Shown: positions 19,433 through 30,052 of the stretch, one piece after another
How positions within the stretch are numbered: position 1 is the stretch's first letter
Layout: every line of letters starts with the position of its first letter
Source of the DNA: Discostella pseudostelligera
Lineage: Eukaryota > Bacillariophyta > Thalassiosirophyceae > Thalassiosirales > Thalassiosiraceae
Assembly (NCBI GenBank): GCA_036940085.1
Contig: JALLBK010000283.1
Span: 1-30,202, forward strand
Reading direction: 5' to 3'
DNA length: 30,202 bases
The notes under the pieces: generated by a model
Database searches by the model: none
Told to the model about the DNA's origin: nothing
Seen by the model: only the letters and a program-made list of their open reading frames with translations
Made by a program: the position numbers and the translations under genes

Positions 19433-21543
19433 ATGGCCATGGCCATGGCCATGACCATGACCGCAACGGCAATGCTCCGAACAGCTCTGGCTCCTCGTCA
19501 TCTTATCTTGTCAACGTCGATGATTGACACTCGCACTTCGGGATGTTTCCTACGCTCAGCGGCGGCGGCAGCCAAAAGTCATCATCGCCATCGCCGCTCC
19601 ACTTCCATGATTTTGTTCTCTTTCACCACTTTGAATTCTTTCAACAGATTCATCAATAGTAAATCATCAGTGCAGCATGAATCGATTTTGCAGCATCAAT
19701 GGAGTTATCAGACTCGTCGGAACTTTCACCGCGACCATGGCTATCATGCCACCGCCACCGCCACCGCCAGCAGCAGCAGCAGCAATGCCAACTTGAAAGA
19801 TGTCATTGTGCCACCCTACGAGAAGAATAACAGCAGCAGCAACGGCAACAACAATAACAACAGGATGAATGTTCCCGAGGATGGACCACCACGCACATCA
19901 GTATTGATGGAACTTACCGATCGCGTCGGCGCGTTGCATGATGTTTTGAGATACTTGTAAGTGTGTTGTCCGTTTTCGATTTTGGTGAGATTCTCTTCGC
20001 AGCCAACTTATTACTCATCTGCATTGCTCTCACTTTGTTATTGCAATGATCATGTGACAATGACAATGTCTGTCTTCTACACGTTTCAGCTGGAAGTATG
20101 ATGTCAACATCACAAGGATTGAATCTCGCATAAAACAAAATCGATCGATATTCGACTTCTTTGTTGACTTTCATGGACAAGTTGGAGATTCCAACATCGA
20201 TGCACTGCTACGGCAATTACAGGGAATGACGGATAAATTGCTTGTTTTGGATGAGAAGGAGGTGAGGAACACCAACATTGCTTCCTATGCTGCAATTCGT
20301 ACCAGTTTATTTGACGTCGATGTATGCCAATCTAATAACATGCTCCGTCACAATTATTACATCCGTGACGACATCCAGGTGCACTGGTTCCCACGTCACA
20401 TCTCCGAACTTGATCTAATTGCTAATCGAACACTCGATGCCGGCGTCGATCTCGAGGCAGACCATCCTGGCTTTCATGACACTCATTATCGTCAACGACG
20501 TGCAAAACTTGCCGAGCTGGCATTGAACCATCGCATGCATCACGAGATACCCCACACGGAATACACAAAGGAAGAAGTTGAGACTTGGGGACTGGTTTGG
20601 GATACTATGGAGGATTTGTGGGCGAAGGTATGGCTGGTTCTGATGATGATGCTTTGTTGTCGATCTGGAACACTCGGCTGATTCAACACGTATACTTGAT
20701 CGTAATCTTCTCTGTCCAAACATATTTTGCAGTATGCGTGCAAGGAATACATGGTGAGATAATATTCATGTCTCAAAAACGATTGTTCATTGTCTTCTTC
20801 GACCTAAACTTCTCCACAAACAGAAATCCATGAAACTAATGAAAGAGCACTGCAACTATCACCGTGATGCAATACCCCAACTATCATCAATCTCCTCCTT
20901 TCTTCGGCAACAGACCAACTTCCGTCTACGTCCAGTAGCCGGTCTCATTTCCTCTCGCGATTTCTTGAATGGCTTGGCTTTCCGTACCTTCTTTTGCACA
21001 CAGTACATCCGTCATCCGTCCAAGCCGCTTTACACCCCTGAGCCGGACATTTGCCATGAACTGTTAGGACACGTCCCAATGTTTGTCGATAGAGATTTTT
21101 GTGACTTTTCTCAGGAAATCGGACTAGCTTCATTGGGTGCAAGTGAGGAGGATGTGTTGAAATTAGCTAGATGCTATTGGCATTCGATAGAGTTCGGTCT
21201 CTGTAAAGAGGATGGAAAACACAAGGCCTACGGAGCCGGACTGTTGTCATCGTTTGGAGAGTTGGAGTATGCATGCAAGGAACGTGGCCCAGACGACGAG
21301 ATTGAGGAACGTCCGGAGATGAAGCCCTGGGATCCGGCTGTGGCAGCGATGCAGGATTTTCCAATCACTACATATCAGCCGGTGTACTTTCTAGCCGACA
21401 GCCTTGCGGACGCCAAGGTCAAAATGAGAAAGTACTGTGAGAATTTGCCGCGGCCCTTCTTTGCATTGTACAATGCGCAGGCGGAGACTGTTCACATTGA
21501 TAGACCAGTTCGGCGTGCAGTAGGTGCGCCGAGCTCTGAATGA
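19433..21543 (+). CDS. PAH: Aromatic amino acid (phenylalanine) hydroxylase with ACT domain
   Basis: Four exons: 19433-19956, 20090-20627, 20733-20753 and 20824-21543, giving 600 residues. Exon 3 is a 21-nt microexon (YACKEYM) needed to restore the family sequence. Residues 1 to about 100 are rich in Ala, Ser, Arg and His with few acids, like a mitochondrial or plastid presequence. An ACT domain follows ([32 protein letters not shown]), which in animal PAH binds regulatory phenylalanine. The catalytic domain has [49 protein letters not shown] and [17 protein letters not shown]. The iron ligands are His439, His444 and Glu484, with the same spacing as human PAH (285, 290, 330). The enzyme makes tyrosine from phenylalanine with O2 and a pterin (folate in plants and mosses). 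Substrate choice between Phe, Tyr and Trp cannot be proven here, but Phe is likeliest. The ATG at 19433 begins a MAMAMA run. Confidence 0.94.
20733..20753 (+). other. 21-nt coding microexon of the hydroxylase
   Basis: TTTTGCAG precedes 20733 and GTGAGA follows 20753. The 7 codons (YACKEYM) align with the human PAH segment HACREFL between the helix ending in the preceding exon and [13 protein letters not shown] in the next. Skipping it keeps the frame but removes seven conserved residues. Confidence 0.85.
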
Positions 21544-21737
21544 GTGTGATCATAATATGTGGGCTTGGGTTCACGAGTTTTACTCTTCATGTGTAATCGA
21601 TACATGTACTAAAGTAAACAATTCGTTTATGAAATGGTGTGCATGAGCCATCGATGAGGGACAGTCATTGCTCATATTCAGTAGGATTGATGGCCGTGGC
21701 GTGACAAAGATGACTGAGCTCAATATTGTACTTACTT
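21544..21737. other. Convergent 3' intergenic region
   Basis: About 194 bp between the hydroxylase stop and the inferred CDPK stop at 21738. No AATAAA or other element is evident. Confidence 0.4.
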
Positions 21738-24700
21738 TTAACTGGTAATTCTATCGATCTCATCCAATGACACAGACCTGCTATTCATACAACGCAAATG
21801 TACTTCGTTTGGTCCACCCGGCAATNTCGATCTCATCCAATGACACAGACCTGCTATTCATACAACGCAAATGTACTTCGTTTGGTCCACCCGGCAATGT
21901 TCGCATACTCTGGAATGGATCATACGTGGTCTTACGAAATTCTCCAGGCCGCGTTGGGTTGCGCAACAAATTCTCATCCTCGTTGACAGGGGCCAATACT
22001 TCCTCACTTTGTACGCCAGTTACCTCTGTTCCCGACGACACTGACCCGCCAAGCATTCCGCTCATGTCAGAAATTGTCTTCTTGCGACTGCCTCGGCCTC
22101 TTCCACCACGGCGGTTTGCTTGATCAACCTGCTTTTGCTGCTCATCCATTGTCTTCTTCAAAAAGTCTTTAATTGATTGCTCTGACAACCCCTGCCCATG
22201 TCTCATCACAAGACCCGCTTTGCTCTTAGCACTTGCCTGCTCTTTTGCCTTTAGTACGACTTCTGCTCGACGCATCTGCTCCAACTCAAATCGTTTGCAG
22301 GCCTCGGTGACAGCATGTCTGAATTCCCTGTGAGCCCTATATAAGTTACGATTACACCGAAGGGAGCAAGTCTCCAAGAACGCCCTGTCTTTTCCTTGGG
22401 AATCAATGTCTGACGGCTTGTGTATATGTTCAGGAATGGCCATTGCGCGACGTGAATCTCGTTTGAGATTCAATGAATGTGTTGTAGGTTCCTCCTGATT
22501 CGACGGCAACTCCTTTTCGTCCAGTGATATTGATCGACCCCTCGTTGAAGACAGCACGGGAATAATCGGAGGGCTTATAAGCGAAAGCAACTGAGGGCTT
22601 ATTGTTCCTCGTCCCACAGTTGGTGTGACATAGTCAGCAGGGCCACGCACTGGGGTCTGGGGTGGTGTGAGATTAAGGTCCGGAATTGTGAAAATTGTAG
22701 GTTTTTCATTGAATGTTACACCGCCGACGTCTTCCGCATCAATTGGAGATTCATTTTCACAAAAACTCTTCCCGTGGAGAATAGGCGTTGTAGGTGCCGA
22801 ACTAGAATTCGTTCTGCCGTAGACTTTGTCATCACTGACTTGTTTAAGGCTGCAAACCAAAGAAAGATCGATCGATGGCTCTTTGGTCATCGTGGGCGGT
22901 TTCGACGGTGCGATATTGACTAACGGCTCAATTGGAATGTCGGATTCGTTCGAAGTATGACTTTCTTCTTCATCCTCCACGGGAATCTCTGGAACAGCTG
23001 CGAGACCTTGCAGTGAGCTGCTCCTCGATCTGCTGTCCCTTGCCTGTCCCTTCATAAGTAGAACAAAATCCTCGTAGGTGATAAGAGCACCCTTGCAATT
23101 TACATCTTTCAACGACTCTCTCCACATTGTGAGCATTTCATCTTCACTTTCGAAGACAATGTCACCTGTGATATCCTGTGATTTTGTTTCCGCAAAGATT
23201 AAGTTAACAATTCAGTGCGTGATACATTGGAGTGTTGGACATCAAAGTGATTGTCAAATCTTACTCACCATCACGTTTTCGAAGGAAATGTATCCTTTAT
23301 TCTCTTGATCCAGACGTCCAAAAGCCAAGCGAAGATTCCTATCATCCACTTGACACTGTGACATACCCGCGGCAATAAAGTCATGCCACCGAATCGATGT
23401 CTCTCCCTTACGAACTCGCATGGCATTAAAGATGTCAACAACCTCTGCCTCGGTCAGACCTCCAAGGCTACCAGTTGATGCATTCCCTATCAACACCTTC
23501 TTCAATGTACTCAAAGTGATTTCTCCCGTCCCTTCCTGGTAGTACTTTTCAAACTCCTTCCGCAAATCCTGGATCTGGTCAGGCAGCAACGTGAAACTCA
23601 GCACTTCAGACAGCAACTTGCGCATGTCAGAATACTCCTTGAAGCCTACTAGTGCCCGGACTACACTAGGATTGATCATTGAGTCTTCACCATTCTCAAA
23701 TCTTTCCCTTGTTGACCACTTCTTCAACCACTTCAACTCTTGTGCCACCTGTGCCGTCGGCCTATCCAAGGGATCAACGACCAACAGTCTCGTGATGAAG
23801 TCCTTCGCATCCTGGCTAACGGCCTGCCATATTTCTCTTGGTTCGAATCGAAAGTCCCCATTTAATATGTTGTCTCGGACCTGCATCAGAGACTCGGGTC
23901 CTCCACATCCGCCAAATGGCGGCTCGCCGCTCAGCAGGAGGTATGTGATGACGCCTGTACGGTTTGGATGGAGAAGGAGGATCAATCGCAATAAAGGCAT
24001 GAGAGAAAGCGAATACATGTCGAGAGTCTCAATCCCTCTTCAGGTTCTCACCGATGGCCCAGACATCACATCGTTCATCATAACTGCCACGGATAACCTC
24101 GGGCGCCACCGTATATGGCGTCCCCACCGCCTCGTGATGGACCTCGCCAAAGGTAAAGTGTTTGCTCAAACCAAAGTCGATCATCTTCAATTCGCTATCT
24201 GCATCAAAATCACTGAATAAGAAGTTCTCCAACTATTGTGAAACGGTGCACACACACATCAGAGAGGAGTGAGAGTATGACATCGGCAACGAGATGTCAG
24301 ATATGATAAGTACTGAAAGTTTATCACACGTTGCATCAATCAAACACGTCCAACAACCGACCCCGTACCTTTAAATCTCGATGAATGATACCCTTGTTGT
24401 GAATGTATCGGAGAGAACTTAACATCTGCTTTACTAGGCGTGCACACTGTTAGTTAAGGGGAAGAAGGGAAGATATGGTGAGAGTGGGTGAGAAAGAGAG
24501 ATTGCATAGTACGACCGACAATCAATGTTGGATGAGGATGTTGACTCTGTACGGAGTAAAATCATGTTCACAAGCAAATGATATTGCAAGCAACACCTAA
24601 ACAAGAAAGTAATGTTGCACGCAAATAGACAAGCGAATCGCAAGCAACAAGCGTACCCACGACATACCTGAGCCTCAGTGTAATGATAATCCGGCTGCTC

Positions 24701-25552
24701 ATCCAATCGATCAAACAATTCGCCCCCCTTACAAACTTCTTGCACTAAATAAATTTCCGAATGACTTTCATACACCTCCTCGAGTCGTATAATATTCGGA
24801 TGATCCAATTGACACATGATATAAATCTCTTCTTTCAATTGACGTAGTCCCTCTTCATTGTCGATTAATGCCAAGTCTAAACATTTGCAAGCGTACGAGA
24901 CGGAGGTTTCTTTGTGCGTGACTAGTCGGACAATGCCCGAGATGCCAGAGCCTAGGACGGGACCGTCGTGTACACCGGAATAGACTTCTTCGATGGGTTT
25001 ACCGAGGGGGACTTCGATACGGACCAAGTTGGGATTCTTGAGATCACCACAGAGAATGTCGGTGAGGCCGACCTTGGAATCGGAATGACATAATTCATGA
25101 CGTGATTTACGACGTCGATGTTGGGATTCGGTAGTAGGAGAGGATGTGGATGAGAAGGAGGAGGCGGTGGGATCGGTTTTGGCGTGTGCATGATGATGAC
25201 GAGAACTTGTTGGGCTGGAAGAATTGTTGTTGCCATTGCCGTCATTGCCATTGCCTGATGAAGACGATAACGAATTAGCAGACGAATCAAAGTTGACGCT
25301 ACTATGATGAGAATGGCTCGCTTGCTCTGCTTGTCGAATTGGAGAGGAGCAGCTTTTATCGACGACGATGCTGGCGGGAGAAGACTTTGATTTTTCATTG
25401 ATGGGCATACTTGCCGCGATAGTCGTCGATGTCGTCCTGGTCGTCGCGCCGCTCTTCTGCTTCCTACTCGAAATACCGCCGCTGCCGCCACAGACGTCGC
25501 CGCTGCTTCGGACTGCCGCCGAGCTGCTGCTGCCGCTGAGACAGTTCCCCAT
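21738..25552 (-). CDS. CDPK: Calcium-dependent protein kinase (CDPK) with long C-terminal tail
   Basis: Five exons: 25552-24668, 24446-24369, 24232-24052, 23954-23269 and 23175-21738, giving about 1064 residues once the duplicated 72 bp around the N at 21826 are discounted. MGNC at the N-terminus is a myristoylation/palmitoylation signal for membrane attachment, followed by 180 Ser/Asn-rich residues. Kinase domain: GSGISGIV loop (201-208), Lys223, HRDLK with Asp319, DFG at 340-342, APEVI. Four EF-hand-like units follow (about 512-655), mostly poor in Ca2+ ligands. The remaining 410 residues are an unusual tail with many SP/TP sites, an Arg/Gly patch (RRGGRGRGSRKK) and two RS(I/V)SLDE motifs (824-830, 1052-1058). 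The HRDLKLENFLF segment has Leu where most CDPKs have Pro. CDPKs transmit Ca2+ signals in plants, algae and alveolates; target unknown. Confidence 0.9.
21754..21898. repeat. Exact 72-bp direct repeat flanking a single N
   Basis: Bases 21754-21825 and 21827-21898 are identical and are separated only by the ambiguous base at 21826. This looks like overlapping contig ends placed side by side with a token gap. Reading the second copy straight into the sequence left of the first gives a CDPK C-terminus ending DEIDRITS with stop at 21738-21740; as deposited, the frame runs on through the first copy with an undefined codon. Confidence 0.9.
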
Positions 25553-26100
25553 TCTGATGTCACTTAATCAGAAGTTGACTTGGTGGGGCCGCGTTGATTA
25601 GTACTACTGGTAGTATTATGCTCTGTTCGCGTTCATGGTGAGGATGGGACAAAAGATCCGTCGACGCTGCGGCGGCTCTTGTTGTTCTGCAGCATGCAGC
25701 TCTTGTCTCTTGTCCGTGAAGCTAGCAGCAAGTTGCTTGTGTCCTTCCTTCGCCTTCGCGGATCTTTTCCATCTGTCGTTCGTACCAATTCCTCTGTGGA
25801 AAGAAGCATTTCCCGCCATATCTTTCCACCTCCCGCCAATTTCTCCTGTTCGCGCCATTTTCAAAAGGCGATACTCCCAATTACCGCCGCCTTCCCGCCA
25901 TTCTATCACTCGTAGTATCTTTTTATTTTTTGGTGTTCGCATTATTTTTCTCATGACCATGACAGAGTTCGGATCCACCACCACCTCTCGCCCCTCGGCA
26001 TGGCCGCACCGACCCGCACCCGCACCGGACGGCAACAGCAACAGCAACAACAACTTCCTTGATGCGAAGCCAAATACTCTAACTCAACTCTAATTAAACC
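25553..26100. promoter_or_regulatory. Divergent promoter region, CDPK / plastid protease, GGCGGGAA-rich
   Basis: 548 bp between the two start codons. The exact motif ATGGCGGGAA occurs twice as its complement (25810-25819 and 25892-25901), and related CCCGCCAAT and CGCGCCATTTT elements lie at about 25832 and 25851. Open frames here on both strands have no recognisable domain and look like chance. Confidence 0.5.
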
Positions 26101-27777
26101 ATGAGATCTCCATCACGGCAGCAATTCCTCCTCCTCATCATCATACTCGCAGTCTTTGCCCATCCAAGTGATGGTGTCACCTTGACGGCGGCGGCGTTCC
26201 TCCCACACCACCAACGACATCATCACCATCGCGACAAGTGCACTGGAATTTCCAAGCAGCTTTGTCTGTCACTATCACTACAATCCACTGGCAAGGCCGG
26301 CGAGGGGTCAGAAGAGAAGAAAGATGGCCAACGGCGAAAAGTCCTACTGGGGGGAGCCGGCATTGCATCTGCAGCTGCCTTCTTGTCACCACCCATCTTC
26401 TCATCTTCTTCATCATCCAGAATTAAAAGTGCATTCGCTGCCACATTGAACGACAATGAGCCCATCGCCGACTTACCCATGCGTCGACTACATCTTCCCA
26501 AGGGGGGCATGGGACGTGAATATGTGATTATTCAAGTATACATCCAAGGAAAAGGACCGTATGATTTCATGGTCGATAGTGGTTTGACTACGGAGCTAAT
26601 CACTCCTCGTGAGTTTTGTTTAATTGTGTAGTTGAAAGAAAATTGGCATGATGTTCACTCTTGACGCATTTATTGTTCTCACTTTGCTCGACTCTCGACA
26701 ACAGACTTGTTTCAAGATCTCAATCTCAGCAATAACAAGTCGTCGTCGTCGTCGTCGTCATCCAGACTGGCATTGTCCGCGGGTGCATCCAAAATGCAGT
26801 CGCTTGTGGAATTGAAGGATGTTTCCCTCTGTTGTGGCACTGGAGGTGGTGGCAGTAGTGGGAGTGGCAGTGGTAGTGGTGATGGGCAATTTTCCACTGG
26901 TGAATACCTCTATCCGTTATCATCCTCGACATCACCGCTTCATGCGGTGGTTTCAGATTTTCCTCAAGAGCAGTAAGTTTCTTCTCGATGATGTCGATGC
27001 TGGCCCTTTGATCGTGAACTTCTTCAGAACCTGCACATCTTATTTGTATTGGAACGACCAAACTATTATATTAGCATGGATCCAGCTCATGATCCAGTCG
27101 AGGGAATGATTGGTATGGAAGTATTAGAACAATTTGATGTCGATTTTGATTTCCCCGCGGGACGATTACGTTTGTGGAAACCACACTCGGTAGAAAGCGT
27201 GGCAAGGAAAGCGGGCATGTTGACCATTGATGCTTTAGTGGTGAATGAAACTCGATTGTTGGGATTTCGTGTCGTTCCTTCTAAACCTACGTCTGCTACT
27301 CTACAAAAAGGTGGTGGTAGTGGGACGACAGTAGTCGCAGCTCAACCATTTTTGGGAGTAGTCGATTGTGGTGCATCATTCTCAGTCATCAATTGGGCAG
27401 CCGCTCCTCTCCTCGGCCTGCCACCGCAGAATGACAACTCGTACGACAAAAGACCAAAAGTTGTTGGCTTGGGCGTCGATGGGCAGCCACAGCTTCTCCC
27501 AACGGCAACTGTTGGGTTGAGCTATTGTGGCAATCCAATAGTATCAAAGGACAACAAATCCATGGCGTTTGAGGGTCCGCCAAGTGAATGGAAACCATGG
27601 AGTGAAATTAACGTGGCCGTTGGTGATTTGCCGGTATTTACTCAACTACTTGGTGATGGAATCACGCCCTATCGTGGCCCCGCGGGGGTTATTGGTTTAG
27701 ATATCCTGTCTCAACGGCGTTTGATTTTGGAAACGAGTGCAAGTCGGCAGAGGAGAATCTATGTCGGGCGTGGATGA
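26101..27777 (+). CDS. Plastid/thylakoid-targeted retropepsin-like aspartyl protease
   Basis: Three exons: 26101-26608, 26705-26972 and 27075-27777, giving 492 residues. The exon 2/3 junction uses acceptor TTAG at 27074, the only one that keeps frame. Residues 1-32 are a signal peptide ending TAAA before Phe33, the diatom plastid-import signature. A twin-arginine segment follows (RRKVLLGGAGIASAAAF from residue 78) with a possible cleavage site AFA/ATLND, so the protein probably passes into the thylakoid lumen or is anchored there. The first protease-like unit has YDFMVDSG with Asp159, the second VVDCGASFSVI with Asp356; each is followed by a hydrophobic strand as in clan AA retropepsin-like domains. 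A Gly/Ser-rich linker and VEGMIGMEVLEQFDVDFDF lie between. Whether the second DCG site is catalytic is uncertain. An AATAAA lies at 27798. Confidence 0.78.
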
Positions 27778-28081
27778 ACCCGTCATTATGAAACATCAAT
27801 AAATCTGTGTCTCGAAGAATGCACACATGGTGTCGCCATTAAACTAACACTTGGAATGCATTTCTTCATTAGTTTTAGATATAAATGCATCATTAACGAT
27901 AACCTTAAATGTTGCTCATTTCCCCTTGTCGTCATTACGCTTCCTTCACTAATGAAACGGAACAATGAACGCCAACTTACTCCGGCTTCTGAATCCTAAA
28001 CTCGCGCACTTCTCCTTCATAATACTCCACCTCACGCATGCACCATGCACAGATCAATCAACTTCTTCACCTGCATAATAT
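27778..28081. other. Convergent 3' intergenic region with AATAAA
   Basis: 304 bp between the protease stop and the ABCE1 stop. AATAAA at 27798-27803, 21 bp after the protease stop, is a candidate polyadenylation signal. Nothing else is recognised. Confidence 0.5.
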
Positions 28082-30052
28082 TCAAAGGTCATCATCGCTA
28101 TCAGCACCCCCCTCCCCATCATCATAGAAGAAATAATTCCCATTCTTCTTCTGCTCTGCATCTTTCTGACTTCCTCTCTTGTTAATCCTCGGCCTAAAGT
28201 TTACCGGATCCCTACGGAATGTCACCTGCAACGACTTGAGGAATGTATTCATCCCGGTTAATAAACTCTGCGGTGCCGATGCCGTGGCCTCCACACCCGG
28301 ATTGCCATGATACACCACAACACGATCAGCAAGGTAGGTCGCCATGATGAAATCATGCTCCACCACAAATGCCGTCTTCTTCGAATGCATAATGAACCGC
28401 TTAATCACCTTGGCACAATTGATGCGCTGCTCACTATCCAAGTAGGCCGATGGTTCATCAATTAGATACACATCCGCGGGTGTACCCAATGCCAAACATA
28501 TGGCAAGACGCTGCAATTCCCCACCAGACAAATTCTGCACACCATTGTCCATAATATTATCCATCGTTAATGGTTTCATGACATCGCTTACAAACTGAGG
28601 ATGGATGTAACTTTCACGGATGCGCTTGTGCAATAGTTGACGGACCGTGCCCTCAAACTTTGGTGATATCTTCTGGGGTTTGTAGGAAACATTGAGATCG
28701 GGTGGGCCGGCCTCGGCAGCCTCGTCCATTTTGCCTTGATTCTCAAGAGCCACTTGCTCATCGGATTTGAGTAGTCCAGCGAGCATACGAACAAAGGTAG
28801 TCTTGCCAGTACCATTCTCGCCAAGCAATACAATAATTTCCGAATCAGTAAATCGACCCTCCTCGACATGCAAGATAAACTTGGCAGTACCCTTGGTCTG
28901 CGTCTTAGTCATGGAGGGGTAGCTGTAATCTCTCATAATATCATTCTTCCCCAATTCTCCACCACTCTCGGCACGTTCACTAATTTTGAAACTAAGTGAA
29001 TCATCACGGAACCGCAAATTCTCCGTGGGGATAAACCCAGCCAAAAAGGCATTAATCCCCACACGGACGCTAAATGGCATAGTCACCACCCCGTACGCAC
29101 CCGCACTCCCATACAACACACAGATATAATCACTCAAATAATCCAACACCGCCAAATCATGCTCCACCACCAATACATATCGTCGATCCCCCATCTCGGT
29201 ATGTTCCAACACCTGTCGAATCATATGCGCGGCCGTCAATCGTTGCTTGACATCCAAATACGAACTAGGTTCATCAAACATGTACACATCCGAAACCTGG
29301 ACTGCCACGGCCGCAATCGCAAACCGCTGCAATTCTCCACCACTGAGTACACCCACATCCCGATCCAAGACGTGGGTTAATTCTCCAGTCTCCGTGGCCC
29401 AAGTGAAACAATCCCATCCTTCTTTGGTAGAGCGTTCATCTTTTTGTTTTAGAATATCACCCACTAATCCCCGAACCGCCTTGGGGATATGATCCACATA
29501 TTGGGGTTTGATAGTAGCCTTGATATCATCTTCCAATATTTTAGTAAAGAAATTTTGTAGATCCGATCCACGGAAATGGACAAGAATTTCTTCCCAATCG
29601 GGAGGGGAATCATACCGTCCCAAATTGGGTTTCATTTTCCCAGCCAGGATTTTCAGTGCGGTAGATTTGCCGATACCGTTCGTACCAACTAAACCAAGGA
29701 CTTGACCAGGACGGGGCATGGGTAACCGATGGAGTTTGAAGGAATTTGGTCCATATCTATGGGTGGTATTCCTTTCAAGATCTTTGGGTAAGTTGATAAT
29801 GTTGATGGCTTCGAACGGGCATTTTTTCACGCAGATACCGCAGCCGATGCAGAGCGGTTCGGAGAGGTAGGCGATCTTTGATTTGGGCGTGACCTCGATG
29901 CAGAGTTTGCCGAGCTTGACGACCGGGCAGGACTTTTTGCATTCTTGGCCGCATTTCTTGGGTTTGCATCTCTCAGGACTGATGATGGCAATGCGGGTGA
30001 GGTTGTCGCCGGGTGTGTCGGCCTCTTTGGATGCCTTCTTTTTGGGCGGCAT
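28082..30052 (-). CDS. ABCE1: ABCE1 / RLI1 ribosome recycling ATPase
   Basis: 656 residues, single exon, complete. The N-terminus holds the two iron-sulfur cluster sets ([14 protein letters not shown] at 29-42, C51; [11 protein letters not shown] at 68-78). Two ABC ATPase modules follow. The first has Walker [10 protein letters not shown] (123-131), signature [12 protein letters not shown] and Walker [11 protein letters not shown]; the second has [23 protein letters not shown] and [10 protein letters not shown]. The C-terminal [13 protein letters not shown] matches the conserved end of the family, and a short acidic extension ([11 protein letters not shown]) is added beyond the usual end. ABCE1 splits post-termination ribosomes into subunits and takes part in translation initiation and ribosome quality control in the cytoplasm. 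It is essential in eukaryotes studied. The lack of introns contrasts with most neighbours. Confidence 0.98.
   Translation of the reverse strand: MPPKKKASKEADTPGDNLTRIAIISPERCKPKKCGQECKKSCPVVKLGKLCIEVTPKSKIAYLSEPLCIGCGICVKKCPFEAINIINLPKDLERNTTHRYGPNSFKLHRLPMPRPGQVLGLVGTNGIGKSTALKILAGKMKPNLGRYDSPPDWEEILVHFRGSDLQNFFTKILEDDIKATIKPQYVDHIPKAVRGLVGDILKQKDERSTKEGWDCFTWATETGELTHVLDRDVGVLSGGELQRFAIAAVAVQVSDVYMFDEPSSYLDVKQRLTAAHMIRQVLEHTEMGDRRYVLVVEHDLAVLDYLSDYICVLYGSAGAYGVVTMPFSVRVGINAFLAGFIPTENLRFRDDSLSFKISERAESGGELGKNDIMRDYSYPSMTKTQTKGTAKFILHVEEGRFTDSEIIVLLGENGTGKTTFVRMLAGLLKSDEQVALENQGKMDEAAEAGPPDLNVSYKPQKISPKFEGTVRQLLHKRIRESYIHPQFVSDVMKPLTMDNIMDNGVQNLSGGELQRLAICLALGTPADVYLIDEPSAYLDSEQRINCAKVIKRFIMHSKKTAFVVEHDFIMATYLADRVVVYHGNPGVEATASAPQSLLTGMNTFLKSLQVTFRRDPVNFRPRINKRGSQKDAEQKKNGNYFFYDDGEGGADSDDDL

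Noticed and set aside
19105..19527. 140-codon plus-strand ORF overlapping the hydroxylase start
   Set aside because: It covers promoter boxes and the hydroxylase N-terminus in another frame, with no domain.
21767..22123. Plus-strand ORFs containing the N
   Set aside because: Antisense to the CDPK tail and extended only by the duplicated 72 bp.
23840..23860. GGTTCGAATC resembling a tRNA T-arm
   Set aside because: It lies in the CDPK kinase exon and no acceptor stem or anticodon arm is found around it.
25616..26093. Overlapping 145- and 152-codon ORFs between CDPK and the protease
   Set aside because: No recognisable domain, both strands open over the same promoter DNA, and the region is full of GGCGGGAA-type motifs.
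26973..27027. Alternative acceptor CAG at 27027 for protease exon 3
   Set aside because: Joined to the GTAAGT donor it enters a frame that stops at about 27109 and loses the conserved second unit; the TTAG acceptor at 27074 keeps the frame.
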